Assembly (NCBI RefSeq): GCF_900103635.1
Contig: NZ_FMXK01000004.1
Span: 124,001-188,000 of the forward strand
Reading direction: 5' to 3'
Source: Butyrivibrio sp. INlla18
Lineage (GTDB): Bacteria; Bacillota; Clostridia; Lachnospirales; Lachnospiraceae
DNA: 64,000 nt
The notes beneath the pieces were generated by a model. It worked only from the letters and a program-made list of their open reading frames with translations, searched no databases and was not told where the DNA came from. The position numbers and the translations under genes are program-made. Shown in pieces: positions 7,889-16,597 of this stretch (position 1 is the first letter of the stretch; every line of letters begins with the position of its first letter).

Positions 7889-8986
7889 TTAAAGTCGCCC
7901 TAGTTCTTCTTTGTAAGCATTTATAACTATATTTCGATCAAAATGATCTTCTATATACTTCCTGCCCTTTCGGCCCATTTCACTTCTCTGTTCCATAGTA
8001 AGAGCGAGCATCTTGTTAATAGCTTCTACAAGGGCATCCTTGTCCTGAGACTTGAACGCCATTCCAGATACGCCATCTTCAAAAGTCTCAATACATCCGT
8101 GAACATTACTTGCAAGAACCGGTCTTCCGCAAGCAGCTGCCTCCAAAAGAACATTTGAAAGTCCCTCATGATATGAAGGATGAACTATCACATGGCTCTT
8201 TGCCATAACAGGTTCAACAGTGTCCAAATGTCCGTAATACTTTAAAAGTCCCTGCTTCTCAAGATCTTTTATCTGATCCTCGTACTTGTCTCTCTCATCC
8301 TCTTCAAACTCTCCGACAAGTTCGAAGTGAACATTTAAGTTAACGCAGCCGATCACCCTAGCAGCATTAAGATATTCCTCAATGCCCTTATCTCTCATAA
8401 CTCTTACTACAGCAAGGAGTCTGATTCCATCCTCTTCAGAAGGGTAATCTCTAAATGGATGTTCAGTCAGATTTACTCCAGAACCTGGAAGGAGTCCTGC
8501 GTTATCCTTTGCAATTCCATGCTTTTGCATGAAGGCCATGTTCTTTTCATTTTGGAAAAAGACCTTTTGTGCTCTTCTAAGTGACGCTGAATACATCTTG
8601 ATCAGTATCTTACTGAGCATTCCGCCATTTTCTATGGCAGTTCCTAGGCCTGTAATATTGCTGATATAAGGAACTTTAAAGATCTTGGCCGCCATAGCTC
8701 CATATATATTAGGCTTTATGGTATATGTAAGGACAACCTGAGGTTTTTCTTTTCTGATCATAGAAAGATAGGTATTAAAAAGCTTTATATCCTTTGCAGG
8801 ATTCATGCCATGTCTATCAAGAGCAGTCTCTATGATCGTAACACCAAGCCCCTCTAGCTTTTTGCAATTTTCATCAGCTGGGACTGACACAACAACCTGA
8901 TGTTCCTCTTTTATAAAGGACTCCACCAGCTCTTTTCTAAACAGGTACAGTCCATTAGCATAATTGGTCAGGATCAATATTTTCAT
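7889..8986 (-). CDS. Glycosyltransferase family 4 (PglA/CapM-like)
   Basis: 365 aa GT4 enzyme. The opening ILILTNYANGLYLFRKELV and the segment TYTIKPNIYGAMAAKIFKVP followed by ITGLGTA are typical of PglA/CapM/WbpU-like transferases, which often add GalNAc-type sugars to a lipid-linked amino sugar. The donor-site motif is SYHEGLSNVLLEAAACGRP. I use the ATG at 8986; an upstream TTG at 8992 is in frame but unlikely. The ATG follows the TGA of the upstream ATP-grasp gene by only 2 bp. Coming directly after the PglF-PglE-PglC-like genes, it is a good candidate for the second transferase of the same lipid-linked glycan, using the UDP-GalNAc(A) made by the next two genes. Confidence 0.87.
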   Translation of the reverse strand: MKILILTNYANGLYLFRKELVESFIKEEHQVVVSVPADENCKKLEGLGVTIIETALDRHGMNPAKDIKLFNTYLSMIRKEKPQVVLTYTIKPNIYGAMAAKIFKVPYISNITGLGTAIENGGMLSKILIKMYSASLRRAQKVFFQNEKNMAFMQKHGIAKDNAGLLPGSGVNLTEHPFRDYPSEEDGIRLLAVVRVMRDKGIEEYLNAARVIGCVNLNVHFELVGEFEEDERDKYEDQIKDLEKQGLLKYYGHLDTVEPVMAKSHVIVHPSYHEGLSNVLLEAAACGRPVLASNVHGCIETFEDGVSGMAFKSQDKDALVEAINKMLALTMEQRSEMGRKGRKYIEDHFDRNIVINAYKEELGRL

Positions 8987-8988
8987 GA

Positions 8989-9984
8989 TCAAACTTCTTT
9001 CATTCTCTCCTGGAGATTATCAAGAGTATCGATAACTACGCTGTCATACATCATCATTACAACATTTTCGTCGTACTGGCCTATCTGCTGCTTGTTAGCT
9101 TCTTTTTCCATGACATTCTTGTAGATGAATGAAGGGAAGTCTACACCTGCGCCATATGCATGGAGGTAAGCTCCGCCAAATCTAGGATTGATCTCAGAGA
9201 GATAGTACTCTCCATTCTGGAAAAAGAGATCCATATCAAGAGGTCCGTTGAACTTAAAGACCTTCATGGCATCCTCAACAAACTCGAAGAGCTTCTCATC
9301 CTTAAAGGAAATTGTCTTGTTAGCTCCGCCGATTGTTGTAGAGATCTTTTTCTTTGAAAAGATTGCGATAACTTCGCCGCTTACAGTGTCAACGTAAAGG
9401 TCAGCGTCCATATCTTTACCTGTCATAAGCTCCTGGATTATAAGCTCTGGGCTTCTCTCCATAACCTCTTTTAACAGTTCATAGGACTCAACCTTTCTAG
9501 CTCCTACGCTTCCGCTACCTGTTCTAGGCTTAACAAATACTGGAAGGCTGATCTTTCCCTCTTTGTAGTCCTTATCAAAATCTTCGAAAGTGCCATAAGT
9601 CTTAACTGTTCTGACACCTTTCTTACTAAGATACTTGAACATCTCGTACTTATCAAAGCAAAGGTCTGCTGTTTCCTTGTAAGGAGCAAGAACTTCAACT
9701 CCAAGAGCTTCAAACTCTGCTCTGTGATCAGCAAGAATAGATATCTCAGGATCAATAAGTGTCGTGATGGCATTGATCTTCTCTTTTTTACAGATATCAA
9801 GGATCATTGGAATATAGTTCTCATCTGTAATAAGAGGCACCTTGTAGCTCACATCTGAAAAAGCAAGAGCCGGCGCATAAGGGCTGTTATCTGTAACAAC
9901 TATACGAACCTTGTCTCCAAGTGTTTTCCTAAAGTCTTTTAAAAGCTCGCAGCGTCTTCCTACGCTACAAAAAAGAATGTTCAT
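8989..9984 (-). CDS. ATP-grasp ligase in the 4-amino-sugar block
   Basis: 331 aa ATP-grasp enzyme. An N-terminal Rossmann-like domain (NILFCSVGRRCELL) is followed by the ATP-grasp core: CFDKYEMF, the nucleotide-binding VFVKPRTGSGSVGA, and the metal-binding EINPRFGG near the C-terminus. Such enzymes join a carboxylate to an amine or thiol using ATP. The start is the ATG at 9984, with AGGAG 7 bp upstream; a longer reading frame to 10041 lacks this site and would overlap the previous gene. It begins 4 bp after the PglC-like gene, at the place where an acetyltransferase (PglD) would be expected. It may therefore acylate a 4-amino sugar with an amino or other acid; this is inference. Confidence 0.82.
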   Translation of the reverse strand: MNILFCSVGRRCELLKDFRKTLGDKVRIVVTDNSPYAPALAFSDVSYKVPLITDENYIPMILDICKKEKINAITTLIDPEISILADHRAEFEALGVEVLAPYKETADLCFDKYEMFKYLSKKGVRTVKTYGTFEDFDKDYKEGKISLPVFVKPRTGSGSVGARKVESYELLKEVMERSPELIIQELMTGKDMDADLYVDTVSGEVIAIFSKKKISTTIGGANKTISFKDEKLFEFVEDAMKVFKFNGPLDMDLFFQNGEYYLSEINPRFGGAYLHAYGAGVDFPSFIYKNVMEKEANKQQIGQYDENVVMMMYDSVVIDTLDNLQERMKEV

Positions 9985-9988
9985 TACT

Positions 9989-10615
9989 TTACTCCTTTGG
10001 TTTAGTGCCGGTAAATGCTTCCATTGTGGCATCTGTCGCACTATTTATATCATTATGTCTAAACACGACTGCAACAGTCATGAATACGATCTTAAGATCC
10101 ATCAAAAAAGAAATGTGGTTTACATAAAATACATCTTTTTCAAATCTGTCTTCCCAGCTAAGAAGGTTTCTGCCATTGACCTGAGCCCATCCTGTAAGTC
10201 CTGGTCTCACATCATGCCTGTGCCTTTGCTCCTCATTGTAGAGAGGAAGGTACTTAACAAGAAGTGGTCTTGGTCCAACAAAGCTCATATCACCTTTAAG
10301 GATATTGAAAAACTCTGGAAGTTCATCAAGGCTAGTTGCTCTGAGTTTCTTACCAAATTCCGGAAGTCTGTCTTCATCTGGAAGAAGATTGCCATCTTGA
10401 TCCCTAGCATCTGTCATGGTCCTAAACTTGTAAAGGTTAAATACCTTCTCGTCCTTACCAGGTCTTGGCTGCTTGAAGATAACAGGGCTTCCAAGCTTGA
10501 CTCTAACAAGAATAGCTACAATGAGATAAAGCCAGAAAAACAATACTATCACTATAAGCGACAGCAAAATGTCTATTATTCTTTTTACATACTTTGAATA
10601 TATGGTATTCTTCAT
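9989..10615 (-). CDS. Initiating phosphoglycosyl transferase (PglC-like)
   Basis: 208 aa monotopic phosphoglycosyl transferase of the bacterial sugar transferase family. One N-terminal membrane segment (about 11-38) is followed by the catalytic domain, with the Asp-Glu dyad in SLDELPEFFNILKGDMSFVG and the downstream GPRPLLVKYLPLY and RPGLTGWAQVNGR motifs. It transfers a phospho-sugar from UDP to undecaprenyl phosphate to start glycan assembly. The short form without extra membrane helices is the PglC type, whose usual donor is a UDP-diacetamido-trideoxyhexose. This fits the aminotransferase and dehydratase genes just upstream. A second, longer initiating enzyme lies at 45518-46918, so the locus may start two different glycans. 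Confidence 0.9.
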   Translation of the reverse strand: MKNTIYSKYVKRIIDILLSLIVIVLFFWLYLIVAILVRVKLGSPVIFKQPRPGKDEKVFNLYKFRTMTDARDQDGNLLPDEDRLPEFGKKLRATSLDELPEFFNILKGDMSFVGPRPLLVKYLPLYNEEQRHRHDVRPGLTGWAQVNGRNLLSWEDRFEKDVFYVNHISFLMDLKIVFMTVAVVFRHNDINSATDATMEAFTGTKPKE

Positions 10616-10642
10616 GTTCGTTTTCTCTTTTACGCTATAGCT

Positions 10643-11914
10643 TTATTCAAAGCATTTCTTGATCACTTCAATGATCACATCCTGCTGCTGTGGTGTCATC
10701 TTGTTATCACTTGGAAGGCAAAGGCCTCTTTCAAAGATATCTGCTCCAACATCTGTAAAGCCGGTCTCCTTGATGTACGCGTTACTTCTAGCTCTTCCGT
10801 TTCCGGATACTGTAACAAAAGCATTCATTCTATAAATAGGCTGCATGTGCATTGGTTTCCAGATTGGTCTGCCTTCTGCGTTGATGGCTGCAATTGCATC
10901 AAGGATCTCTGTAGGGCAGCTCTTACCTGGCTCTGAAACATAGAGAACGTCTTTTTCGCCTCTAACCTGCTTGCACATAGCCTCTTTGTCAATGATAAGG
11001 CATGAAAGCCAGAAATTTGGCTCACTGTTTGCCTCATCAAAAGGATTCATCTTGATAGGAAGATCCTTAAGACCTTCTTTGTATCTATTATAGATTGCCT
11101 TCTTCTGAGCAATGTGCTCCTCAAGATGAGGAATCTGGCCTCTTACTACGCCGGCAATAACATTACTCATACGGTAGTTGTAACCAAGTTCTTCGTGCTG
11201 ATACCAAGGTGCATCTTCTCTGGCCTGAGTTGACCACTTACGTACCTTGTGAGCATCTTCTACGTTATTTGTAAGGAACATTCCTCCTGCGGAACCTGTG
11301 ATAATCTTGTTTCCATTAAAAGAGATAATGCCATAATCACCAAAAATACCTGTCTGCTTGCCCTTATAAGTTGCTCCAAGAGACTCAGCAGCATCTTCTA
11401 CGATAAGTGCGCCGTGTTTATCACAGATTTTTCTGATCTCATCAACCTTACCTGGAGTTCCATAAAGATGAGCAATTACTACTAGCTTAACGTCTGGATA
11501 GATCTCAAAAGCCTTCTCCAAAGCCTTTGGACACATATTCCATGTATCTGCCTCTGTATCAATATAAACAGCTTCGCCACCTTCGTAAGCTACAGGATTA
11601 ACTGTGGCATCAAAGGTCATATCTGAACAGAAGACCTTCTTTCCTTCTAAGACGCCATGTCCAGTCCTTGGCTGACCATAGAGTCTTTCTCCTGCAAGCT
11701 TAATAGCAAGATGAAGAGCAGCAGTACCTGATGAAAGAGCTACCGCATCCTTACATCCGATCTTTTCTGCGATCATTTTCTCAGATCCATTTATATTGGC
11801 ACCTACAGTAGACATCCAGTTTGTCTCATAGGCCTCCTGCATAAATTTAAGCTCATCGCCGTGCATTGTAGGTGATGAAAGATATACTTTCTTTTCAAAT
11901 GGCTTGATTTCCAT
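10643..11914 (-). CDS. PLP-dependent UDP-4-keto-amino-sugar aminotransferase (PglE-like)
   Basis: 423 aa DegT/DnrJ/EryC1-family aminotransferase. The PLP Lys203 lies in SFNGNKIITGSAGG, VEDAAESLGATYKG holds the cofactor-binding Asp, and ALSSGTAALHLA is the phosphate-binding loop. These sequences match PglE-type enzymes, which aminate the 4-keto group of UDP-2-acetamido-2,6-dideoxy-xylo-hexos-4-ulose. Its ATG has GAGGAG 5 bp upstream and lies 2 bp after the dehydratase gene. With the dehydratase it would give UDP-4-amino-4,6-dideoxy-GlcNAc, the precursor of the PglC substrate. An insertion around 300-340, before the C-terminal PIWKPMHMQPIY segment, makes it slightly longer than average. Confidence 0.9.
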   Translation of the reverse strand: MEIKPFEKKVYLSSPTMHGDELKFMQEAYETNWMSTVGANINGSEKMIAEKIGCKDAVALSSGTAALHLAIKLAGERLYGQPRTGHGVLEGKKVFCSDMTFDATVNPVAYEGGEAVYIDTEADTWNMCPKALEKAFEIYPDVKLVVIAHLYGTPGKVDEIRKICDKHGALIVEDAAESLGATYKGKQTGIFGDYGIISFNGNKIITGSAGGMFLTNNVEDAHKVRKWSTQAREDAPWYQHEELGYNYRMSNVIAGVVRGQIPHLEEHIAQKKAIYNRYKEGLKDLPIKMNPFDEANSEPNFWLSCLIIDKEAMCKQVRGEKDVLYVSEPGKSCPTEILDAIAAINAEGRPIWKPMHMQPIYRMNAFVTVSGNGRARSNAYIKETGFTDVGADIFERGLCLPSDNKMTPQQQDVIIEVIKKCFE

Positions 11915-11916
11915 AA

Positions 11917-13857
11917 TTACTCCTCGTTTATCTTTTCAGCAGCTTTTTTGAGAGCTTCCATATGTTCCTGAGTTTTATCTTCTTCGTTATCTGTAGGATG
12001 ATATGTTGTAACTATCTCCTGCACAAGGCTCTTTATCTCTGGTGACTCAGCCCTTGCAGCCTTATGAAGTCTTTCAAGTTCTGTAAAGAACTTCATCTCA
12101 TCAAGTTCAATAGGCTTGCCGATGTGGATCATCTTGTTGGCTGTATCCTGAAGTCCTTCTTCATCCATGAGCATCTCTTCATATAGCTTCTCACCAGGTC
12201 TAAGTCCTGTAAATTCGATCTTGATATCTTCGCCGACCTTGTAACCAGAGAGCTTAATAAGATTCTCAGCAAGATCAAGGATTCTTACTGGTTCGCCCAT
12301 ATCAAGGACGAATATCTCGCCGCCCTTAGCAAATGCTCCAGCCTGAAGCACAAGTGATACAGCCTCAGTAATAGTCATGAAGTATCTGATGATGTTAGGG
12401 TCTGTAACAGTTACAGGTCCTCCTGCAGCAATCTGCTTTTTGAAAAGAGGGATAACTGAACCGTTAGATCCAAGTACGTTACCAAATCTAACTGCTACGA
12501 ACTCTGTGTCGTAGTGCTTGTTAAAGGTCTGAACGATCATCTCACAGATACGCTTGCTGGCACCCATGACGTTTGTAGGGTTAACAGCCTTATCCGTTGA
12601 AATGAGTACAAATTTCTTGGTTCCATTCATGGCTGCTGCCATTGCTGTCTTCCAAGTTCCGAATACGTTATTCTTGATAGCCTCTCCTGGGCTGTCTTCC
12701 ATGAGAGGTACATGCTTGTGAGCAGCTGCATGATAAACGATCTCAGGCTTGTACTGCTCAAATATTGTATTTACTCTAAGTGTATTTCTAACAGAAGCAA
12801 TAAGGACTACCAGATCAAGGTCTGGGTACTTGCTCTTAAGCTCCTGCTGGATGTCATAGGCATTGTTCTCATAGATATCAACAATGATAAGTCTCTTTGG
12901 CTTGTGACCAGCAATCTGTCTGCAAAGCTCAGATCCGATAGATCCGCCGCCACCAGTTACCATTACAGTCTTGCCACTTACATATCCAGCGATAGAATCA
13001 AGGTCTACAGCAATAGGATCTCTACCTAAAAGGTCTTCTACTTCTACATCACGAAGTCTTGATACGTTAACTTCGCCGTTTACAAGCTGATACATTCCTG
13101 GAAGGGAACGAAGCTTACAGTCTGTGTTCTTACAGATCTCAAGGATCTTTTTAAGTTCCTGTCTGGAAACAGAAGGAATAGCAACAATAATCTCATCAAT
13201 ATCATATAGATCTGCACATTCAACGATCCTGTCTCTACCACCAACAACTCTGATACCCTGGATATACTTGCCCCATTTGTTGGTATCGTCATCGATAATA
13301 CATTTGATGGACATTGTTGAGTAGTTACTTGTATTGATGTCCTTGATGATGATATTGGCAGCTTCACCAGCTCCAATTATCATAACGGCTTTACTATTAT
13401 TCTTGTTCTCAGCTCTATTCTTGTGGCTTCTAAGGAACCTGTATGAGAATCTGCTGATAAAGATAAAGGTTATCAGAAGGAATGTATACAGGAAATAGTA
13501 GCTCTGTGGAACTGGCTGATCTGCAGATTTAAAGAACTGAAGACCAATGGCATTAACAATTCCAGAAAGAACACAGGCCATTACCAGGTTCTGCATCTCT
13601 CTTTCGCCGGCATAAGCCCACAAGCTGTCATAAAGCTTGAACAGATAAAAGATCAAAAGAGTGATTGCGATATTTATAAGCAAAAATGTAGTAACAGGAT
13701 CAAGGAAGTGATCTGGAATACTTCCGATCTTGAACTCATATCTTATGAGGATTGCAACATAACTAGACATGATTATGCTGAGCACATCATAAATGATAAG
13801 TCCTGTTCTTCTATATAATTTTTGATAATTAAATGGTTCCTTACTCTTCTTGTTCAT
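11917..13857 (-). CDS. Membrane-bound UDP-GlcNAc 4,6-dehydratase (PglF/CapD-like)
   Basis: 646 aa. About four N-terminal membrane helices (roughly 15-125) are followed by a first Rossmann domain (MIIGAGEAAN, near 158) and a C-terminal SDR domain opening with VTGGGGSIGSE (near 310). STDKAVNPTNVMGASKR carries the active-site Thr-Asp-Lys and Lys residues of the PglF/FlaA1/CapD group, and RFGNVLGSNGSV follows. The enzyme removes water from UDP-GlcNAc to give a 4-keto-6-deoxy sugar. The long membrane form generally retains C5 configuration, unlike PseB. It begins the dehydratase-aminotransferase-phosphoglycosyl transferase trio. The Glu/Lys-rich tail of about 30 residues is unremarkable. Confidence 0.92.
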   Translation of the reverse strand: MNKKSKEPFNYQKLYRRTGLIIYDVLSIIMSSYVAILIRYEFKIGSIPDHFLDPVTTFLLINIAITLLIFYLFKLYDSLWAYAGEREMQNLVMACVLSGIVNAIGLQFFKSADQPVPQSYYFLYTFLLITFIFISRFSYRFLRSHKNRAENKNNSKAVMIIGAGEAANIIIKDINTSNYSTMSIKCIIDDDTNKWGKYIQGIRVVGGRDRIVECADLYDIDEIIVAIPSVSRQELKKILEICKNTDCKLRSLPGMYQLVNGEVNVSRLRDVEVEDLLGRDPIAVDLDSIAGYVSGKTVMVTGGGGSIGSELCRQIAGHKPKRLIIVDIYENNAYDIQQELKSKYPDLDLVVLIASVRNTLRVNTIFEQYKPEIVYHAAAHKHVPLMEDSPGEAIKNNVFGTWKTAMAAAMNGTKKFVLISTDKAVNPTNVMGASKRICEMIVQTFNKHYDTEFVAVRFGNVLGSNGSVIPLFKKQIAAGGPVTVTDPNIIRYFMTITEAVSLVLQAGAFAKGGEIFVLDMGEPVRILDLAENLIKLSGYKVGEDIKIEFTGLRPGEKLYEEMLMDEEGLQDTANKMIHIGKPIELDEMKFFTELERLHKAARAESPEIKSLVQEIVTTYHPTDNEEDKTQEHMEALKKAAEKINEE

Positions 13858-13872
13858 AGCTTAATTCCATCG

Positions 13873-16506
13873 TTATTTTTTCTGTAATGATCTGAACATA
13901 AGTGGTGCAATTGACAACATAAGCGCCTGTGTCATTGGATTACTAAACATAAATACCCATTCACTGATGCCTGCAAAGGCAAAGCCAACTATAACAGCAA
14001 ATGGAAGGAGAGCCAATGGCTCTTTTCTCCGGTCAGTTCTGTAGTAATGAACTCCCCAGATCATTCCGAACACAATAAATATCACAAACAGGATTCCTAC
14101 AATGATTCCATGGTCGTAAGCCACCTGAATGTAGGTGTTATGAGCGTGGACCGCTATCTCACCGTTAGGAAGCGGAGCTCCCATCTGGTCGTGTCCTGTC
14201 ATATTGAGTTCTTGTATATAAGATTTAAATATAGTGATTCGCCCATTTGAAAGCACATCTATTATGTTGGATGAATCTACATATTCGTTTGGCTGTTCAG
14301 TAAGGGCAAGAACTGCAATTTCTGCCCCTGTAAGGTGCGTGCTTGCAAGCATGTTGTCATCTGACTCAATGATGTTGTAGCCATATTTTTGCTGCTGCTC
14401 GTCACTACCCTCATATGGATTTCCATAGTAATCAAGATAAGGATCACCATTTCCATTCATATCGTAGTTGTAATAATCATTTGGATAGTCATAATCACTT
14501 ACGTCCATTCCAAGGATCTTGTCATTAAAGAGATTTACAAATCTCTCTATGCACATAAAGTTTGAATTGCCCCAAGAAGCACCGCCTCTTACGAACTCAT
14601 CTGCATCATCGATAACATAAAATACAGGATCAGCCGCCATAGCTGGTACGATTCTCTGGAGTGTAAATGCTGCTGGGAAGCAGATCAAAAATGCCGCTAC
14701 CATAACGGCTACCATACGGATGAACTGCTTCTTTTGATGAATGCTTGTAACTATAAGTACTGCCAGTGTACAAACTCCAAGGGCAAGTATCGCTGTTCTG
14801 GATACTGTAAATATTGCGTAGGCAGATATCCAGCCAAACAGTATTATCTCCTTCCAAGCTGAGAAGAAGACTTTTTTGACACCTATTCCATTAGGGAGAG
14901 CTACTATCTTGGCTGTTAAAAGAATTGCTGCCACAGCTCCCATAAATGTAAAGTATTCTGCGGTAACTGTTACTGTGTGGAACAAGAATCCAAATCTTCC
15001 GCTCACATAGCCTGTAAAGTATCTGTGAAGAAGGCTAAATATGAGTGATATTGCAAAGTTGGTCATGAGTCCGCCGGATACTATCTTGATCCAGTCTGCT
15101 CTATTTTTCCATACAAAAAGTCTGATATATAAAACTGCAAAAATGACAGCAAGAGCAACGCCCCACCATCTTGTGTTTCTCATAATGACTATAGCTACAA
15201 GGAAGACTATTACCGCAACGCCATAAGGAGAGAGCCTAAGTCTCTGTACTACGCTACTGTGCTCATTATATCTCTTAGCCTTAACTGCGTTAACAACAAG
15301 TCTTATGAGATTTAATACGATCACACCACCAAGGATCACGATAATGATTCCATACTTAAGAATTGCATTGTGGAGATCATATTCTTTTTCTGTATCAGGC
15401 AAGAGGTGGCTGTAATAATAGTGAATTCCAAAAATAGTTGAACCGAAAGTCCATACTAAGTTGTATAGATTCACAACCTCTTTGTAGCTAAATGTGAGTA
15501 TGATCATAATAAGGAGCCATATGACCATTCTGCGCTCTGACATTGTGTGATAGATATCATACAAGTCATTCATATAGGTGCAGGCATACCAGATTGCCAT
15601 AGCCATAGAAAACATCATCGGAATATAAACAAGCTTATTGTTCCTACTGATATTTTCCCAGAATGACACGCCTTCTTCATGCTTTATTATTTTGTGATTA
15701 ACTGCATAAAGGGCCATTCCAGCTGTAATGATAAGACCTATCTCATAAAAGATAATGTCTGCCACTCTTAGATCAAAGATCTTGAGCGGGAATACCATGA
15801 TCATCAAAACGCCAAACACTAAAACGATCAAAGGATTGGCTATAGTCTTAATAGCTTGCTTGACTGTTACTAAGGTGTTTCTTCCTGGTCTTAATCTAAA
15901 ATACATATAGATAAGCGCCTCTACCAATGCAGTGATAGCTGCGATCATAGCCATTATCTTAACTGATGCCATCTTGGATATTGGAAGTCTGTAATTATAG
16001 ATTGCAGCAAGGTGTCTGCCTGGTCTCTCCTGACCATTTACATATACAGAACCTACATAAGCTGATCCATCAGGAACTGTTTCAAGTGATGGATAATACT
16101 TGGATCTGCAGCCCTCAAGCTTAAGGTAATAATTCTTGCCAACTTCCATATTGTACTCAAGAGGGATATTCACATATCCTGGAAGCTCAAGTCCTTCTGT
16201 ATCTACGTAGACCTTCACGAGATTAGAATAGAATTCATCCGTGATAGTGGCACTGACGTATCTACCCTTCTCCACCTCATCGATATATACGTCGATGGAA
16301 CTAAGTCTGTCATACTGTGATACAAACTGCTGCATCAGAGTACTTTCAAAATTGACTTCTTCTCGCTCTGAAAGAATATCTCCTCCTGGAGATGTCTCAA
16401 GGACAGATGTCCACATTCTGATAGGCCAGATGCTAAGGATACATATAATCGCGATCAACATGACTACTGCCATGCACGCTGTTTTTTTATCTATAACTTT
16501 TCTCAT
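13873..16506 (-). CDS. Wzy_C/O-antigen-ligase-type membrane polymerase with large N-terminal exoplasmic domain
   Basis: 877 aa polytopic membrane protein. One N-terminal helix (about 10-30) is followed by a soluble, probably external domain of about 150 residues. Then come 12 or more membrane segments and a large loop rich in Asp, Asn and Tyr (about 640-760). HAHNTYIQVAYDHG (near 790) is the hallmark segment of O-antigen ligases and Wzy_C polymerases. It would join or transfer glycan repeat units at the outer face of the membrane. Length is about twice that of a simple Wzy because of the two extra soluble regions. It lies 15 bp upstream of the dehydratase gene. The 91-bp gap before it is the second largest in this run. 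Polymerase, ligase or protein O-glycosyltransferase roles are all possible. Confidence 0.75.
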   Translation of the reverse strand: MRKVIDKKTACMAVVMLIAIICILSIWPIRMWTSVLETSPGGDILSEREEVNFESTLMQQFVSQYDRLSSIDVYIDEVEKGRYVSATITDEFYSNLVKVYVDTEGLELPGYVNIPLEYNMEVGKNYYLKLEGCRSKYYPSLETVPDGSAYVGSVYVNGQERPGRHLAAIYNYRLPISKMASVKIMAMIAAITALVEALIYMYFRLRPGRNTLVTVKQAIKTIANPLIVLVFGVLMIMVFPLKIFDLRVADIIFYEIGLIITAGMALYAVNHKIIKHEEGVSFWENISRNNKLVYIPMMFSMAMAIWYACTYMNDLYDIYHTMSERRMVIWLLIMIILTFSYKEVVNLYNLVWTFGSTIFGIHYYYSHLLPDTEKEYDLHNAILKYGIIIVILGGVIVLNLIRLVVNAVKAKRYNEHSSVVQRLRLSPYGVAVIVFLVAIVIMRNTRWWGVALAVIFAVLYIRLFVWKNRADWIKIVSGGLMTNFAISLIFSLLHRYFTGYVSGRFGFLFHTVTVTAEYFTFMGAVAAILLTAKIVALPNGIGVKKVFFSAWKEIILFGWISAYAIFTVSRTAILALGVCTLAVLIVTSIHQKKQFIRMVAVMVAAFLICFPAAFTLQRIVPAMAADPVFYVIDDADEFVRGGASWGNSNFMCIERFVNLFNDKILGMDVSDYDYPNDYYNYDMNGNGDPYLDYYGNPYEGSDEQQQKYGYNIIESDDNMLASTHLTGAEIAVLALTEQPNEYVDSSNIIDVLSNGRITIFKSYIQELNMTGHDQMGAPLPNGEIAVHAHNTYIQVAYDHGIIVGILFVIFIVFGMIWGVHYYRTDRRKEPLALLPFAVIVGFAFAGISEWVFMFSNPMTQALMLSIAPLMFRSLQKK

Positions 16507-16597
16507 CTATCTAAAGGTCATTTCCTTTGTTTTTTGCATTTTGGCACAAAAAGCCATCATTAAATATTAACATACTGAAACTGCTTAATCAAACAGG

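Noticed and set aside
9985..10041. Extended start of the ATP-grasp gene
   Set aside because: It would overlap the PglC-like gene and has no RBS. The ATG at 9984 has AGGAG at 7 bp.
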